Source: Kocuria varians (lineage in GTDB: Bacteria > Actinomycetota > Actinomycetes > Actinomycetales > Micrococcaceae). From it: DNA of 64,000 bases. Below the pieces are notes generated by a model. The model made no database searches, was not told where the DNA came from, and saw only the letters and a program-made list of their open reading frames with translations. Positions 40,969 through 51,952 of this stretch are shown here, piece by piece (the first letter of the stretch is position 1; each line of letters opens with the position of its first letter). Made by a program: the position numbers and the translations under genes. Location of the stretch: the NCBI RefSeq assembly GCF_006539885.1, contig NZ_BJNW01000002.1, positions 148,414-212,413 of the forward strand. The letters run 5' to 3'.

Positions 40969-42966
40969 ATGACGACTTCCGTATTCGACCTCGAGGGCTT
41001 CGACCCCTCGGTCCGCCCGCAGGACGACCTCTTCCGCCACGTCAACGGCGCCTGGCTGCGCAGCGTGGAGATCCCCGACGACAAGCCGAGCACCGGCGCG
41101 TTCATCGAGCTGCGCGACAAGGCGGAGCAGGCGGTGCGCGAGATCATCACCGGGGCGAGCGCGGACGGCGGGCAGGCGGCGTCGTCGTCCGACGAGCAGA
41201 GCGCGGAGACGAAGATCGCGCTGCTGTTCGAGTCCTTCATGGACACCGGGCGGATCGAGGCGCTGGGCACGGAGCCGCTGCGCGAGGACCTGGAGGCCGT
41301 GGCCGCGATCGACTCACCGCGCGCCCTGTCCCGCTGGTTCGGCACGGCCATGCGCCGCGGTCTGGGTGCCGCGCTGGACATCGACCTGGACTCGGACCCG
41401 GGGGACCCGCAGCGCAACCTCGTGTTCGTGGGGCAGTCCGGGCTGGGGCTGCCGGACGAGGAGTACTACCGCGAGGAGCAGTACGCGCCGATCCGCGAGA
41501 AGTACGTGGCGCACGTCCAGAAGATGCTCGAGCTCTCGGGGTACGACGACGCCGCGGAGCAGGCTCGCGCGGTCATGGACCTGGAGACGCGCATCGCCTC
41601 CCACCACTGGGACAAGGTCACGGTCCGGGACCTCACCAAGATGTACAACCCCATGGGCTACGAGGAGCTCTCGGCGCAGGTGCAGAACCTGGACTGGGAC
41701 GCCGTGCTGGAGGGCGCGGGGCTGACGCCGGAGCACCTGGCCACCGTGGTCAACGCGCAGCCGAGCTTCTTCACCGGACTGGACGGGCTGCTCACGCAGG
41801 ACGAGCTGGAGGCGTGGAAGTCCTGGGCACGCTGGAACGTCGTCTCCGCCCGCGCCTCCTACCTCCCGGAGGCGTTCGTGGCCGAGAACTTCGCGTTCTA
41901 CGGCACCGTGCTCTCCGGCACGCCGCAGCTGCGCGAGCGGTGGAAGCGCGGCGTCGCCCTGGTCAACGGCGCGCTGGGCGAGGCCGTGGGCAAGCTGTAC
42001 GTCGCGGAGAACTTCTCCCCCACGGCGAAGGCACGCATGGACGAGCTCGTGGCCAACCTGCTGGACGCCTACCGCGACTCGATCGAGACGCTGGACTGGA
42101 TGACCGAGGACACTCGCGCGGAGGCACTGAAGAAGCTCTCCGGGTTCACGCCCAAGATCGGCTTCCCGGAGAAGTGGAAGGACTACTCCACGCTGGAGAT
42201 CCGCAGCGACGACCTCGTGGGCAACGTGGTGCGCACCACCGAGTTCGCCATCGCAGAGCTCGCCCGCAAGGCCGGCAAGCCCGTGGAGAAGCACGAGTGG
42301 CTGATGACCCCGCAGACGGTCAACGCGTACTACCACCCGCTGCGCAACGAGATCGTGTTCCCCGCGGCCATCCTGCAGCCCCCGTTCTTCGACGAGGAGG
42401 CGGACGACGCCGTGAACTACGGCGGCATCGGCTCCGTGATCGGCCACGAGATCGGCCACGGCTTCGACGACAAGGGCTCCACGTGCGACGGCGAGGGCAG
42501 GCTGCGCAACTGGTGGACGGACGCGGACCGCGAGGCGTTCGAGGAGCGCACGGCCCGGCTCGTGGGCCAGTACTCGGCGCTGGTCCCCGCCCAGTTCGAG
42601 GGCGCCGACGACGCCCCGCACGTCAACGGCGAGCTCACCCTGGGCGAGAACATCGGGGACCTGGGCGGACTGTCCATTGCCTACAAGGCATGGAAGACCG
42701 CGCAGCAGAAGCGGGAGACCCCGGACACCGAGAGCATCGACGGCTACACCCCGGCGCAGCGGCTGTTCATCTCGTGGGGCTACGTGTGGCAGGAGAAGTC
42801 CCGGGACGAGGCACTGCGCACGCGGATCGCCACGGACCCGCACTCCCCCGCGGAGTTCCGGGCGAGCCAGACCCCGCGCAACGTGGACGCCTTCTACGAG
42901 GCCTTCGGCGTCACCGACTCGGACGCCATGTGGCTTCCGGAGGAGGAGCGCGTGCGCATCTGGTGA
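40969..42966 (+). CDS. M13-family metalloendopeptidase (neprilysin/PepO type)
   Basis: Zinc peptidase of 665 residues acting on oligopeptides. The zinc motif is GHEIGHGFDDKGS (HExxH, about residue 493), the third ligand region is LGENIGDLGGLSIAY (ExxxD), and the substrate motif NAYYHPLRNEIVFPA is present. The C-terminus ends VRIW, close to the family's terminal Trp. No signal peptide, so cytoplasmic as in bacterial PepO. ATG 40969 has no ribosome binding site and may be leaderless. Two in-frame or near in-frame 12-mer copies lie in the coding sequence (QAASSSDE; GYDDAAEQ). Confidence 0.94.
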   Translation: MTTSVFDLEGFDPSVRPQDDLFRHVNGAWLRSVEIPDDKPSTGAFIELRDKAEQAVREIITGASADGGQAASSSDEQSAETKIALLFESFMDTGRIEALGTEPLREDLEAVAAIDSPRALSRWFGTAMRRGLGAALDIDLDSDPGDPQRNLVFVGQSGLGLPDEEYYREEQYAPIREKYVAHVQKMLELSGYDDAAEQARAVMDLETRIASHHWDKVTVRDLTKMYNPMGYEELSAQVQNLDWDAVLEGAGLTPEHLATVVNAQPSFFTGLDGLLTQDELEAWKSWARWNVVSARASYLPEAFVAENFAFYGTVLSGTPQLRERWKRGVALVNGALGEAVGKLYVAENFSPTAKARMDELVANLLDAYRDSIETLDWMTEDTRAEALKKLSGFTPKIGFPEKWKDYSTLEIRSDDLVGNVVRTTEFAIAELARKAGKPVEKHEWLMTPQTVNAYYHPLRNEIVFPAAILQPPFFDEEADDAVNYGGIGSVIGHEIGHGFDDKGSTCDGEGRLRNWWTDADREAFEERTARLVGQYSALVPAQFEGADDAPHVNGELTLGENIGDLGGLSIAYKAWKTAQQKRETPDTESIDGYTPAQRLFISWGYVWQEKSRDEALRTRIATDPHSPAEFRASQTPRNVDAFYEAFGVTDSDAMWLPEEERVRIW

Positions 42967-42991
42967 CGTCCACGCCGATCCGCGCATGAGA

Positions 42992-43034
42992 ACGGTGGCC
43001 GGTCCTGCTCCTCGGGGAGCGGACCGGCCACCGT
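42992..43034. terminator. Hairpin terminator between convergent genes
   Basis: ACGGTGGCCGGTCC (42992-43005) pairs perfectly with GGACCGGCCACCGT (43021-43034). Confidence 0.85.
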
Positions 43035-43056
43035 CACGTTCGGTGCAGGAGACCGC

Positions 43057-43611
43057 TCAGACGTGGCTGCTCGTGTTCACCTGGTCCTGGAGCTCCGTGA
43101 ACACGACACCCCACATCAGGGCGATGAAGGCGAACCACAGGACCGCCAGGATGAGCACGGCCACCCCGACCCACCCGAGAATCTTGCCCACGGTGGCCCG
43201 GCCGCCGAGCTTCTCGGCCTTGGACGCCTGCCAGACCGCGAAGGGCCCCAGGAGTGGCAGCACGGTGACGCTCAGGATGCCCAGGATCAGGGAAGCATCG
43301 GTGCTCTTGAGGACCTGCTGGTGGCGCTGGGCGTCCTTCGGGCTCGCGGGAAAGTACTCCCAGTGACCGGTGGACTGCGCGTGGGGCTGGTACTCGTTGG
43401 CGGGGACGCTCATGCCTCGCGCGCCGCGGCCCTGCCCGTCCGCGCCCGTGCTCTCGTGGGACGGGACGACGCCGCCGCGGGCCTCGCGGACGTCGGTGCC
43501 GTTCGCGGCACCCCGTGTGTCGAGAGGAGCCCCGTCGGAACCGTCCCGGTGACCCCGGGGACCGTCCTGGACCTGGTGCTCTCCGGGCGTCGGCTGGTTG
43601 CTCGAACTCAC
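43057..43611 (-). CDS. DUF4190-like small membrane protein
   Basis: Protein of 184 residues. The first 110 are hydrophilic and disordered (Gly/Asp/Arg/Gln-rich). The C-terminal part has two hydrophobic segments (SLILGILSVTVLPLLGPFAV and GKILGWVGVAVLILAVLW) separated by WQASKAEKLGGRATVGK, the layout of DUF4190 proteins. GTG start with GGAGGTCAGATC upstream. Function unknown. Divergent from the DUF202 pair. Confidence 0.75.
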   Translation of the reverse strand: MSSSNQPTPGEHQVQDGPRGHRDGSDGAPLDTRGAANGTDVREARGGVVPSHESTGADGQGRGARGMSVPANEYQPHAQSTGHWEYFPASPKDAQRHQQVLKSTDASLILGILSVTVLPLLGPFAVWQASKAEKLGGRATVGKILGWVGVAVLILAVLWFAFIALMWGVVFTELQDQVNTSSHV

Positions 43612-43772
43612 GATCTGACCTCCGTGCATCGACTGTGTGCAGATGTGACCATCCTGACCCATGCAACGGTCATGGACACGGAACCGGGGGACGGCGCTCC
43701 GCGGCGGTGCGTGCCCGGTGCGGCATACCATCGGAGGGCACGTCTTCTGCGCCCAGCCACCCGAGGAGCACC

Positions 43773-44165
43773 GTGAGCCACCCCGAGGAGCCGAACGAAC
43801 GGCGTCGTCGTACCCTCAGCGAACGGCTGCTGCGCGGCGGCACGGAACCCGACCCCCGCTTCACCCTGGCGAACGAGCGCACGTTCCTGGCCTGGATCCG
43901 CACGTCGCTGGCGTTCCTCGCCGGAGGTATTGCCATCGAGGCATTCACGGGGGACGTCTTCGATCCCGCCGTCCGGAAGCTGCTCGCCGTGGTCCTGCTG
44001 CTGCTCGGGATGCTGCTCAGCGGCGGCTCGGCCGTGCGGTGGCTCAACGTGGAGCGTTCGATGCGACACCGGGCACCCCTGCCGCTGCCGCTGATCGCAC
44101 CGCTGGTGGCGGCCGGCGGCGCACTCGCCTCGGGTGTGCTCGTGGTCGTGGTCCTGACGCGATGA
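43773..44165 (+). CDS. DUF202 membrane protein (YidH-like), first of pair
   Basis: Protein of 130 residues with three hydrophobic segments. FTLANERTFLAWIRTSLAFL is the DUF202 signature. GTG start with CGAGGAGCACC upstream. A GGCGTCGTCG 10-mer lies at codon 10. Partner gene overlaps by ATGA. Function of the family is not established. Confidence 0.88.
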   Translation: MSHPEEPNERRRRTLSERLLRGGTEPDPRFTLANERTFLAWIRTSLAFLAGGIAIEAFTGDVFDPAVRKLLAVVLLLLGMLLSGGSAVRWLNVERSMRHRAPLPLPLIAPLVAAGGALASGVLVVVVLTR

Positions 44166-44503
44166 CGCCGCCGTCCACCGCAGCCCCCTGCCCCCACGAG
44201 GACCCGGGTCTGCAGCCCGAGCGCACCGCTCTCGCGTGGGGTCGCACGCTGATGACCCTGTGCACCGCCGCAGCCCTCTACCTGCGGTGGCTGCCCACCC
44301 ACGGCACGTTCGTGCTGACCCTGTTCGCGGTGGCGCTGTGCGTGGCCGCGGGGATCTACGGGACGCAGCGGCGCCGCTACCGGCGCGCGGCCACGGGGAT
44401 CGCCGGGGAGTGGCTCACCCCGGACGCCGTGGCCGTGGGGCTCACCGCGGGGGCGTGCCTGGTGCTCGGTGTGCTGGGGCTGGTCACAATCCTGGTTTTC
44501 TGA
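44162..44503 (+). CDS. DUF202 membrane protein, second of pair
   Basis: Protein of 113 residues with three hydrophobic segments; LQPERTALAWGRTLMTLCTA is the DUF202 motif of the shorter YidG-like type. Start overlaps the first DUF202 gene, so the two are co-translated and probably form a heteromeric membrane protein, as in many actinobacteria. Confidence 0.88.
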   Translation: MTPPSTAAPCPHEDPGLQPERTALAWGRTLMTLCTAAALYLRWLPTHGTFVLTLFAVALCVAAGIYGTQRRRYRRAATGIAGEWLTPDAVAVGLTAGACLVLGVLGLVTILVF

Positions 44504-44528
44504 GAACTTGTCGTCACTTCTGCGGACC

Positions 44529-44557
44529 TTGGCGTGGGAACTCGGCCACGATATTCA
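44529..44557 (+). promoter_or_regulatory. Promoter of the amino-acid permease
   Basis: TTGGCG (44529-44534), 17-base spacer, TATTCA (44552-44557). Confidence 0.55.
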
Positions 44558-44630
44558 CCAAGACCGCATAATGGCGGACAGTCGCAGCAGTTCTGCTCCG
44601 ACCCCGGACCAACACATTTGGGAGTACCCA

Positions 44631-46178
44631 GTGGCCCCATCCGCGTCCGATGGGGGAATCAACCAGGCTGTCTCCACACCGACCGCCGCGCCCGATTCTC
44701 CTCACACCGCCCCGCCGCCCGCCGGCCAGGACGGCCCGAGCGGCGAGTCTCTGCACCGCACGCTCAGGCCCCGCCACCTCACCATGATCGCCATGGGCGG
44801 CGCGATCGGCACCGGCCTGTTCGTGGCCTCCGGCAACTCGATCAACACGGCCGGCCCCGGCGGCGCCCTCGTGGCCTACGCCGCGATCGGCCTCATGGTC
44901 TTCCTGCTGATGCAGTCCCTGGGCGAGATGGCCACGCACCTGCCGGTCTCCGGCTCCTTCGAGGAGTACTCCACCCGGTACATCAGCCGCTCGTTCGGCT
45001 TCGCCATCGGCTGGAACTACTGGTACAACTGGGCGATCACCGTGGCCGCGGAGCTCGTGGCCGCAGCACTCGTGATGCGCTACTGGTTCCCGGACGTCCC
45101 CGCGTGGATCTGGTCCGCACTGTTCCTGGTCATCCTGTTCTCGCTCAACGCGCTGAGCGCGCGGGCGTACGGCGAGGGCGAGTTCTGGTTCTCCCTCATC
45201 AAGGTGATCACCGTGGTGATCTTCCTGGCCCTGGGCGTGCTCATGATCCTGGGGGTGATCGGCGGGCCCTCACCCGGCTTCCACAACTGGACGGACGGCG
45301 AGGCCCCGTTCGTGAACGGCTTCACGGGCATCATGGCCATCTTCATGGTCGCCGGATTCTCCTTCCAGGGCACCGAGCTCGTGGGTGTGGCCGCCGGCGA
45401 GGCGGAGAACCCGGGAGAGACGGTCCCCAAGGCCATCCGCACCGTGTTCCTGCGCATCCTGCTCTTCTACATCGGCGCCATCGCCGTGATCGGCTTCCTG
45501 ATCCCCTACACGGATCCCCACCTGCTGGCCACGGACGTGGAGGACGTCTCGATCTCCCCGTTCACCCTGGTCTTCCAGCACGCGGGCGTGCTGGCCGCGG
45601 CCTCCGTGATGAACGCCGTGATCCTCACCGCCATCCTCTCCGCGGGCAACTCCGGACTGTATGCCTCCACGCGCATGCTCTACGCGCTGGCCAAGAGCGG
45701 GAAGGCCCCCAGGTTCCTCGCCCGGGTCAACCGCCGCGGCGTGCCGATGATGGCGCTGCTGGCCACCACCCTGATCGGCATGTTCTGCTTCCTCACCACC
45801 CTGATCGGTGAGGGCGAGGCGTACGTGTGGCTCATCAACGCCTCCGGCCTGGCCGGGTTCATCGTGTGGATGGGCATCGCCTGGAGCCACTACCGCTTCC
45901 GCAAGGCGTACGTGCTGCAGGGCGGCGACCCCGGGAACCTGACCTACCGGGCCAGGTTCTTCCCGCTGGGTCCGGTGGTCGCACTGATCATGTGCGCCAT
46001 CGTGATCGTGGGCCAGGGCTACAGCCTCTTCACCTCCGGGGACGTCAACCCCCTGAGCCTGCTGTCCTCCTACCTGGGCCTGCCGATCTTCCTGGCCCTG
46101 TGGGTCGGGCACAAGCTGGTCACCAAGGACAAGCCCGTGGACCTGCGCACCGCGGATGTGTCCCCCGCGGCTCACTGA
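44631..46178 (+). CDS. Amino-acid permease (APC family, LysP/GABA-permease-like)
   Basis: Membrane protein of 515 residues with about 12 helices after a 50-residue disordered tail. Family motifs: LRPRHLTMIAMGGAIGTGLF, LVAYAAIGLMVFLLMQSLGEM, SFEEYSTRYISRSFGFAIGW and GVAAGEAENPGETVPKAIR. Proton-driven amino-acid uptake; lysine or another basic/aromatic amino acid is possible but not provable here. GTG 44631 is chosen for GGGAG six bases upstream; ATG 44571, 20 codons earlier, lies just after the predicted transcription start and is the alternative. Confidence 0.9.
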   Translation: MAPSASDGGINQAVSTPTAAPDSPHTAPPPAGQDGPSGESLHRTLRPRHLTMIAMGGAIGTGLFVASGNSINTAGPGGALVAYAAIGLMVFLLMQSLGEMATHLPVSGSFEEYSTRYISRSFGFAIGWNYWYNWAITVAAELVAAALVMRYWFPDVPAWIWSALFLVILFSLNALSARAYGEGEFWFSLIKVITVVIFLALGVLMILGVIGGPSPGFHNWTDGEAPFVNGFTGIMAIFMVAGFSFQGTELVGVAAGEAENPGETVPKAIRTVFLRILLFYIGAIAVIGFLIPYTDPHLLATDVEDVSISPFTLVFQHAGVLAAASVMNAVILTAILSAGNSGLYASTRMLYALAKSGKAPRFLARVNRRGVPMMALLATTLIGMFCFLTTLIGEGEAYVWLINASGLAGFIVWMGIAWSHYRFRKAYVLQGGDPGNLTYRARFFPLGPVVALIMCAIVIVGQGYSLFTSGDVNPLSLLSSYLGLPIFLALWVGHKLVTKDKPVDLRTADVSPAAH

Positions 46179-46183
46179 GCCGG

Positions 46184-46225
46184 GCGGCGTCGTCGCCCCT
46201 CCCCCAGCGGGGGCGACGACGCCGC
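46184..46225. terminator. Hairpin made of an inverted pair of 12-mers
   Basis: GCGGCGTCGTCGCCCC (46184-46199) pairs perfectly with GGGGCGACGACGCCGC (46210-46225), loop of ten. It starts five bases after the permease stop, so the motif pair acts as its likely terminator. Confidence 0.75.
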
Positions 46226-46296
46226 ACGGACCCGTGGGGCCCGTCAGCTGCGGCCCGCGCCGCAGCACCGGGCGGAGCGCACACCGTGCCCCACAG

Positions 46297-46334
46297 AGAA
46301 GGTCCCCGGTTCCCATGGGAACCGGGGACCTTCT
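46297..46334. terminator. Strong hairpin terminator between permease and purA
   Basis: AGAAGGTCCCCGGTTCCC (46297-46314) pairs perfectly with the 18 bases 46317-46334. Followed by CGTCCTGTCT; on the other strand it is 21 bases after purA. Confidence 0.85.
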
Positions 46335-46355
46335 CGTCCTGTCTGCAGACCGGGA

Positions 46356-47987
<1,632 letters not shown>

Positions 47988-50900
47988 ATGAACCAACAGT
48001 CACGGGCTGGTCGCGGCAGAGCCGCCACGACCTGCCTGGCCACCGCCCTGGGTCTGACCCTGGCCCTGGGCACTGCGGTGCCGGCCAGCGCCGCGGACGT
48101 CACCCCCGCCCCCGCGGCCGACGACGTCAACCCCCAGAACCCCGACCAGCTGATCGACTCCGCCCTGAAGGATGCCGAGGGCCAGGTGGCCGTCTTCGTC
48201 CAGCTGCAGGGACCCGGCGCGTTCGAGGCCACCCAGCCCGCAGGCGTGCGCTCCGGCTCGCAGAGCCCTGTCCAGGCCGCCGCGCAGGTCCGGGCCATCC
48301 GCCAGTCCGTGGAGACCGCGGGCTCCACCCTGGCCTCCGAGTCCGCGTCCGACCTGCTCTACACCACCGCCAATGCCCTGCGCGGCGTGGCGCTCGAGGG
48401 CGACGCCGCCAAGCTGCGCGAGCTGGCGTCCCGCTCGGACGTCGTGAAGATCTCCAAGATCCTCCCGGTGTCCCGCAGCAACGCGGGCTCCGTGGTGGAC
48501 ACGGGTGCGCTGAACTCCTGGACCCAGACCGGCAAGGGCGTCAAGGTGGCCGTCATCGACTCCGGCCTGGACTACACCCACGCGGACTTCGGCGGCCCGG
48601 GCACCACGGACGCCTACAAGAAGGCCAAGGCCTCCACGGACCTGCCGGCCAAGGACTCGGGACTCTACGACTCGAAGAAGTTCATCGGCGGCTACGACCT
48701 CGCCGGGGACGCCTACGACGCCCGCGTGGCGGGCAGCGTGCCGAAGCCGGACAACAACCCGCTGGACTGCGAGACGGGTGGGCACGGCACGCACGTGGCC
48801 GGCACCACCGCGGGCTACGGCGTGGGCGCGGACGGCAAGACCTTCACGGGCGACTTCACCAAGCTGACCAAGGAACAGGTCGGGAAGATGAAGATCGGCC
48901 CGGGCACCGCTCCCGAGGCGCAGCTCATGAGCTTCCGCGTCTTCGGCTGCGAGGGCTCCACCAACCTGACCATCAACGCCCTGGACCGCACCCTCGACCC
49001 CAACATGGACGGGGACTTCTCGGACAAGGCGGACATCGTCAACATGTCCCTGGGCTCGGACTTCGGCCCGGCGGACGACCCCCAGAACGACCTCATCGAC
49101 GCACTGTCCCGCCAGGGGATCCTCTCGGTCATCGCGGCGGGCAACGCCGGGGACTTCCACGAGGTCTCCGGCTCCCCGGGCAGCGCGCGCTCGGCCCTGA
49201 CCGTGGCCAACTCGCAGGGCAGCACCGCCGTGCAGGACAAGGCGGAGGCCCTCTCCCCGGACAGCGCCAAGGGTGAGCTCACCGGTTCCTACAGCGGGAA
49301 CTACCCCTACCGCACCGCCAAGTCCGAGGACCTGGAGGGTGACGTGGTGGCCGCTCCCGCGGACAACAAGTTCGGATGCACCCCCTTCTCGCAGAACTTC
49401 GCGGGCAAGTGGGTCATGCTCGACTGGGAGGACAACGGTCCGTTCCCCTGCGGCTCGAAGGTCCGCTTCGACAACGTCGCGGCCGCCGGGGGCAAGGGCG
49501 TGGTGCTCGAGTCCGACTACGCCGTGGACCCCTCGGCCATCGCCGGCAACGACAAGATCCCGGGCCTGCTGATGGGCAAGGCGTCCGTGGACAAGATCAA
49601 GCCCGCGGTCCAGGCCGGCGGGGCGAAGATCAAGCTGTCCCCGGAGTGGATCGGCGCCGCCCGGACGAGCACCGGGGGCCTGGACCAGGTCAACGACTCC
49701 ACGTCCCGCGGCCAGCACGGCAGCAACGGGGTGCTGAAGCCGGACGTCGCGGCCCCCGGCACGAACATCGGCTCGGCCGGTGTGTCCGAGGGCAACGGCG
49801 TGTCGGTCAAGACCGGCACCTCCATGGCGACCCCGCACGTGGCGGGCATCGCGGCCCTGGTGCAGCAGAAGCACCAGGACTACAGCCCGCAGAACCTCAA
49901 GGCCGCCATCATGAACTCGGCGGTGCACGACGTGCACGCGGCGAACGGCAAGACCTCCGCAGTGGACCGTGTGGGCTCGGGCCGCGTGGATGCACTGCGC
50001 GCCGTGAACCAGGACGTGCTGGTCTACGACAAGGCGGACACCTCCGTGGTCTCCTCCACCTTCGGTGTCGCCGAGATCAAAAACACCAAGGACACCTTCA
50101 CGCGTGAGCTGGTGGTGGACAACACCGGCGGGGCCGCACACACCTACGCGGTGCGCTTCGATCCCTCCACCGACATGCCGGGCGTGAGCATCACCGCCCC
50201 GGGCTCGGTCACCGTCCCCAAGGGCGGGAAGGCCACCGTGAAGGTGACCGCCACCGTGGACCGGGCGCAACTGAAGAAGACCCAGGACCCCTCAGAGGCC
50301 GTGACCCAGCTGGGTCTCGCCCGCCAGTTCCTGGCCACCGAGTCCGGCCGCCTTGTGCTGAGCGAGAAGGGCCAGGACATGCGCCTGCCGGTCTCGATCG
50401 CCCCGAAGCCGTCCGCGGACATGCGCGTGGACAACGCCACGCTGGACCAGTGGGACAAGGACGGCAAGACGTCCGTGGCCCTGGCCGGCACCGGGGTGGA
50501 CCAGGGCGGCTGGAAGTCCGCCGTGGGCGCCTTCGAGCTGGGTGCGACGTCCGACCGGCTGGCCTCCCCCAAGCTGGCTGGCGGCAACTCCCAGTTCGCG
50601 GACCTGCAGTACGTGGGGGCGTCCTCCAACCTCCCCGCGCTGAACGCCCAGGGCGGGGACGCCGCCAAGAACGGTCTGATCAACTTCGGCATCTCGAGCT
50701 GGGGCAACGCCAGCACCATGAAGCCGGACGCGGAGATGGAGATCGCCATCGACACCACGGGCAACGGTCGCGCGGACCACTACGTGACGCTGGGCCGCGC
50801 GACGGGCCTGGACTACCCGGTGGCGAACCTGTACGCCTCCGTGAACGGTGAGTTCACCGTGGTGGACCGCCAGCCGGTCAACGGCTCGTGGGGCGACAAG

Positions 50901-51839
50901 GACACGAACACCTTCGACACCAATGCCGTGGTGCTGCCGGTCAGCGCCGCCAAGCTGGGGATCGATCCCGCCAAGAAGGACACCAAGATCACCTACCAGG
51001 TGAACACCTACGCGGCGAACATGGACGGGGCGGTGGACCGCACGAGCGCGATCGCCTTCAACCCGGTGGCCCCGAAGGTCTCCTTCATCGGTGAGCAGTT
51101 CAACAGCTCGCTGTTCACGGACCAGCCCGGCAAGAAGCTGACCGCGCTGCGCGGCTCGGCCTCGGCCGCCGGCCAGGCCCTCTTCCTGCACCTGCACAAC
51201 GGCACCGGGGACCTCTCCGGCATCCACAAGGGTGAGGACGGCGGCAAGGCCGAGGTGAAGCGCTTCCAGTCCGCCGCCACGCCGCCCGCGACCCAGGACC
51301 CGATGTTCAAGGACGTCCCGAAGAACTACGTGTTCTACTCGGAGATCTCCTGGCTGGCCAACAAGGGCATCACCAAGGGCTGGCCGGACGGCACCTTCCG
51401 CCCCACCCAGGGCGTGCAGCGTGACCAGATGGCCGCGTTCCTCTACCGCATGGCGGGCTCCCCGCAGTACACCGCTCCCACGAAGTCTCCCTTCAAGGAC
51501 GTGCCCACCAGCCACGTCTTCTACAAGGAGATCTCCTGGCTGAGCGAGCAGGGCGTCACCAAGGGCTGGTCGGACGGCACGTTCCGCCCGAACCAGCACA
51601 TCAGCCGCGAGCAGATGGCCGCCTTCTTCTACCGGATGGCGGGTTCCCCGGCGTACACCGCCCCGAAGGTCTCCCCGTTCAAGGACGTCCGCACCAGCGA
51701 CGTCTTCTACAAGGAGATCTCCTGGATGAGCAGCCAGGGCATCACCAAGGGCTGGTCGGACGGCACGTTCCGCCCGGGGCAGCCCGTGCAGCGCGACCAG
51801 ATGGCCGCGTTCCTCTACCGGTACGACCAGATGAAGTAG
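47988..51839 (+). CDS. Secreted S8 subtilisin-like protease with C-terminal SLH repeats
   Basis: Very large protein (1283 residues). Signal peptide with TALGLTLALGTAVPASAA, a propeptide to about residue 160, then a subtilase domain: Asp191 in AVIDSGLDYTHADF, His266 in GGHGTHVAGTT, Ser612 in GTSMATPHVAGI. A PA-type insert lies at about 455-545 and Fn3-like regions follow. The last 180 residues are three SLH repeats (FKDVPKNYVFYSEISWL, KGWPDGTFRPTQG type) that should bind wall polymers, so the protease stays on the cell surface. ATG 47988 with AAAGGAAAAATC. AT-rich promoter and CRP-like site suggest nutrient control. Confidence 0.95.
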   Translation: MNQQSRAGRGRAATTCLATALGLTLALGTAVPASAADVTPAPAADDVNPQNPDQLIDSALKDAEGQVAVFVQLQGPGAFEATQPAGVRSGSQSPVQAAAQVRAIRQSVETAGSTLASESASDLLYTTANALRGVALEGDAAKLRELASRSDVVKISKILPVSRSNAGSVVDTGALNSWTQTGKGVKVAVIDSGLDYTHADFGGPGTTDAYKKAKASTDLPAKDSGLYDSKKFIGGYDLAGDAYDARVAGSVPKPDNNPLDCETGGHGTHVAGTTAGYGVGADGKTFTGDFTKLTKEQVGKMKIGPGTAPEAQLMSFRVFGCEGSTNLTINALDRTLDPNMDGDFSDKADIVNMSLGSDFGPADDPQNDLIDALSRQGILSVIAAGNAGDFHEVSGSPGSARSALTVANSQGSTAVQDKAEALSPDSAKGELTGSYSGNYPYRTAKSEDLEGDVVAAPADNKFGCTPFSQNFAGKWVMLDWEDNGPFPCGSKVRFDNVAAAGGKGVVLESDYAVDPSAIAGNDKIPGLLMGKASVDKIKPAVQAGGAKIKLSPEWIGAARTSTGGLDQVNDSTSRGQHGSNGVLKPDVAAPGTNIGSAGVSEGNGVSVKTGTSMATPHVAGIAALVQQKHQDYSPQNLKAAIMNSAVHDVHAANGKTSAVDRVGSGRVDALRAVNQDVLVYDKADTSVVSSTFGVAEIKNTKDTFTRELVVDNTGGAAHTYAVRFDPSTDMPGVSITAPGSVTVPKGGKATVKVTATVDRAQLKKTQDPSEAVTQLGLARQFLATESGRLVLSEKGQDMRLPVSIAPKPSADMRVDNATLDQWDKDGKTSVALAGTGVDQGGWKSAVGAFELGATSDRLASPKLAGGNSQFADLQYVGASSNLPALNAQGGDAAKNGLINFGISSWGNASTMKPDAEMEIAIDTTGNGRADHYVTLGRATGLDYPVANLYASVNGEFTVVDRQPVNGSWGDKDTNTFDTNAVVLPVSAAKLGIDPAKKDTKITYQVNTYAANMDGAVDRTSAIAFNPVAPKVSFIGEQFNSSLFTDQPGKKLTALRGSASAAGQALFLHLHNGTGDLSGIHKGEDGGKAEVKRFQSAATPPATQDPMFKDVPKNYVFYSEISWLANKGITKGWPDGTFRPTQGVQRDQMAAFLYRMAGSPQYTAPTKSPFKDVPTSHVFYKEISWLSEQGVTKGWSDGTFRPNQHISREQMAAFFYRMAGSPAYTAPKVSPFKDVRTSDVFYKEISWMSSQGITKGWSDGTFRPGQPVQRDQMAAFLYRYDQMK

Positions 51840-51875
51840 GGGGTGTGGCCGGGATCCTGTGATCCCGTTCACCGG

Positions 51876-51920
51876 CGAGGGCCCCGTGGGCTCCACACCG
51901 TGGAGACCGCGGGGCCCTCG
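51876..51920. terminator. Hairpin terminator after the protease
   Basis: CGAGGGCCCCG (51876-51886) pairs perfectly with CGGGGCCCTCG (51910-51920), between convergent genes. Confidence 0.8.
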
Positions 51921-51952
51921 TTCGTGCTCCGGCGGCCGACGCCGCGCGCCGG

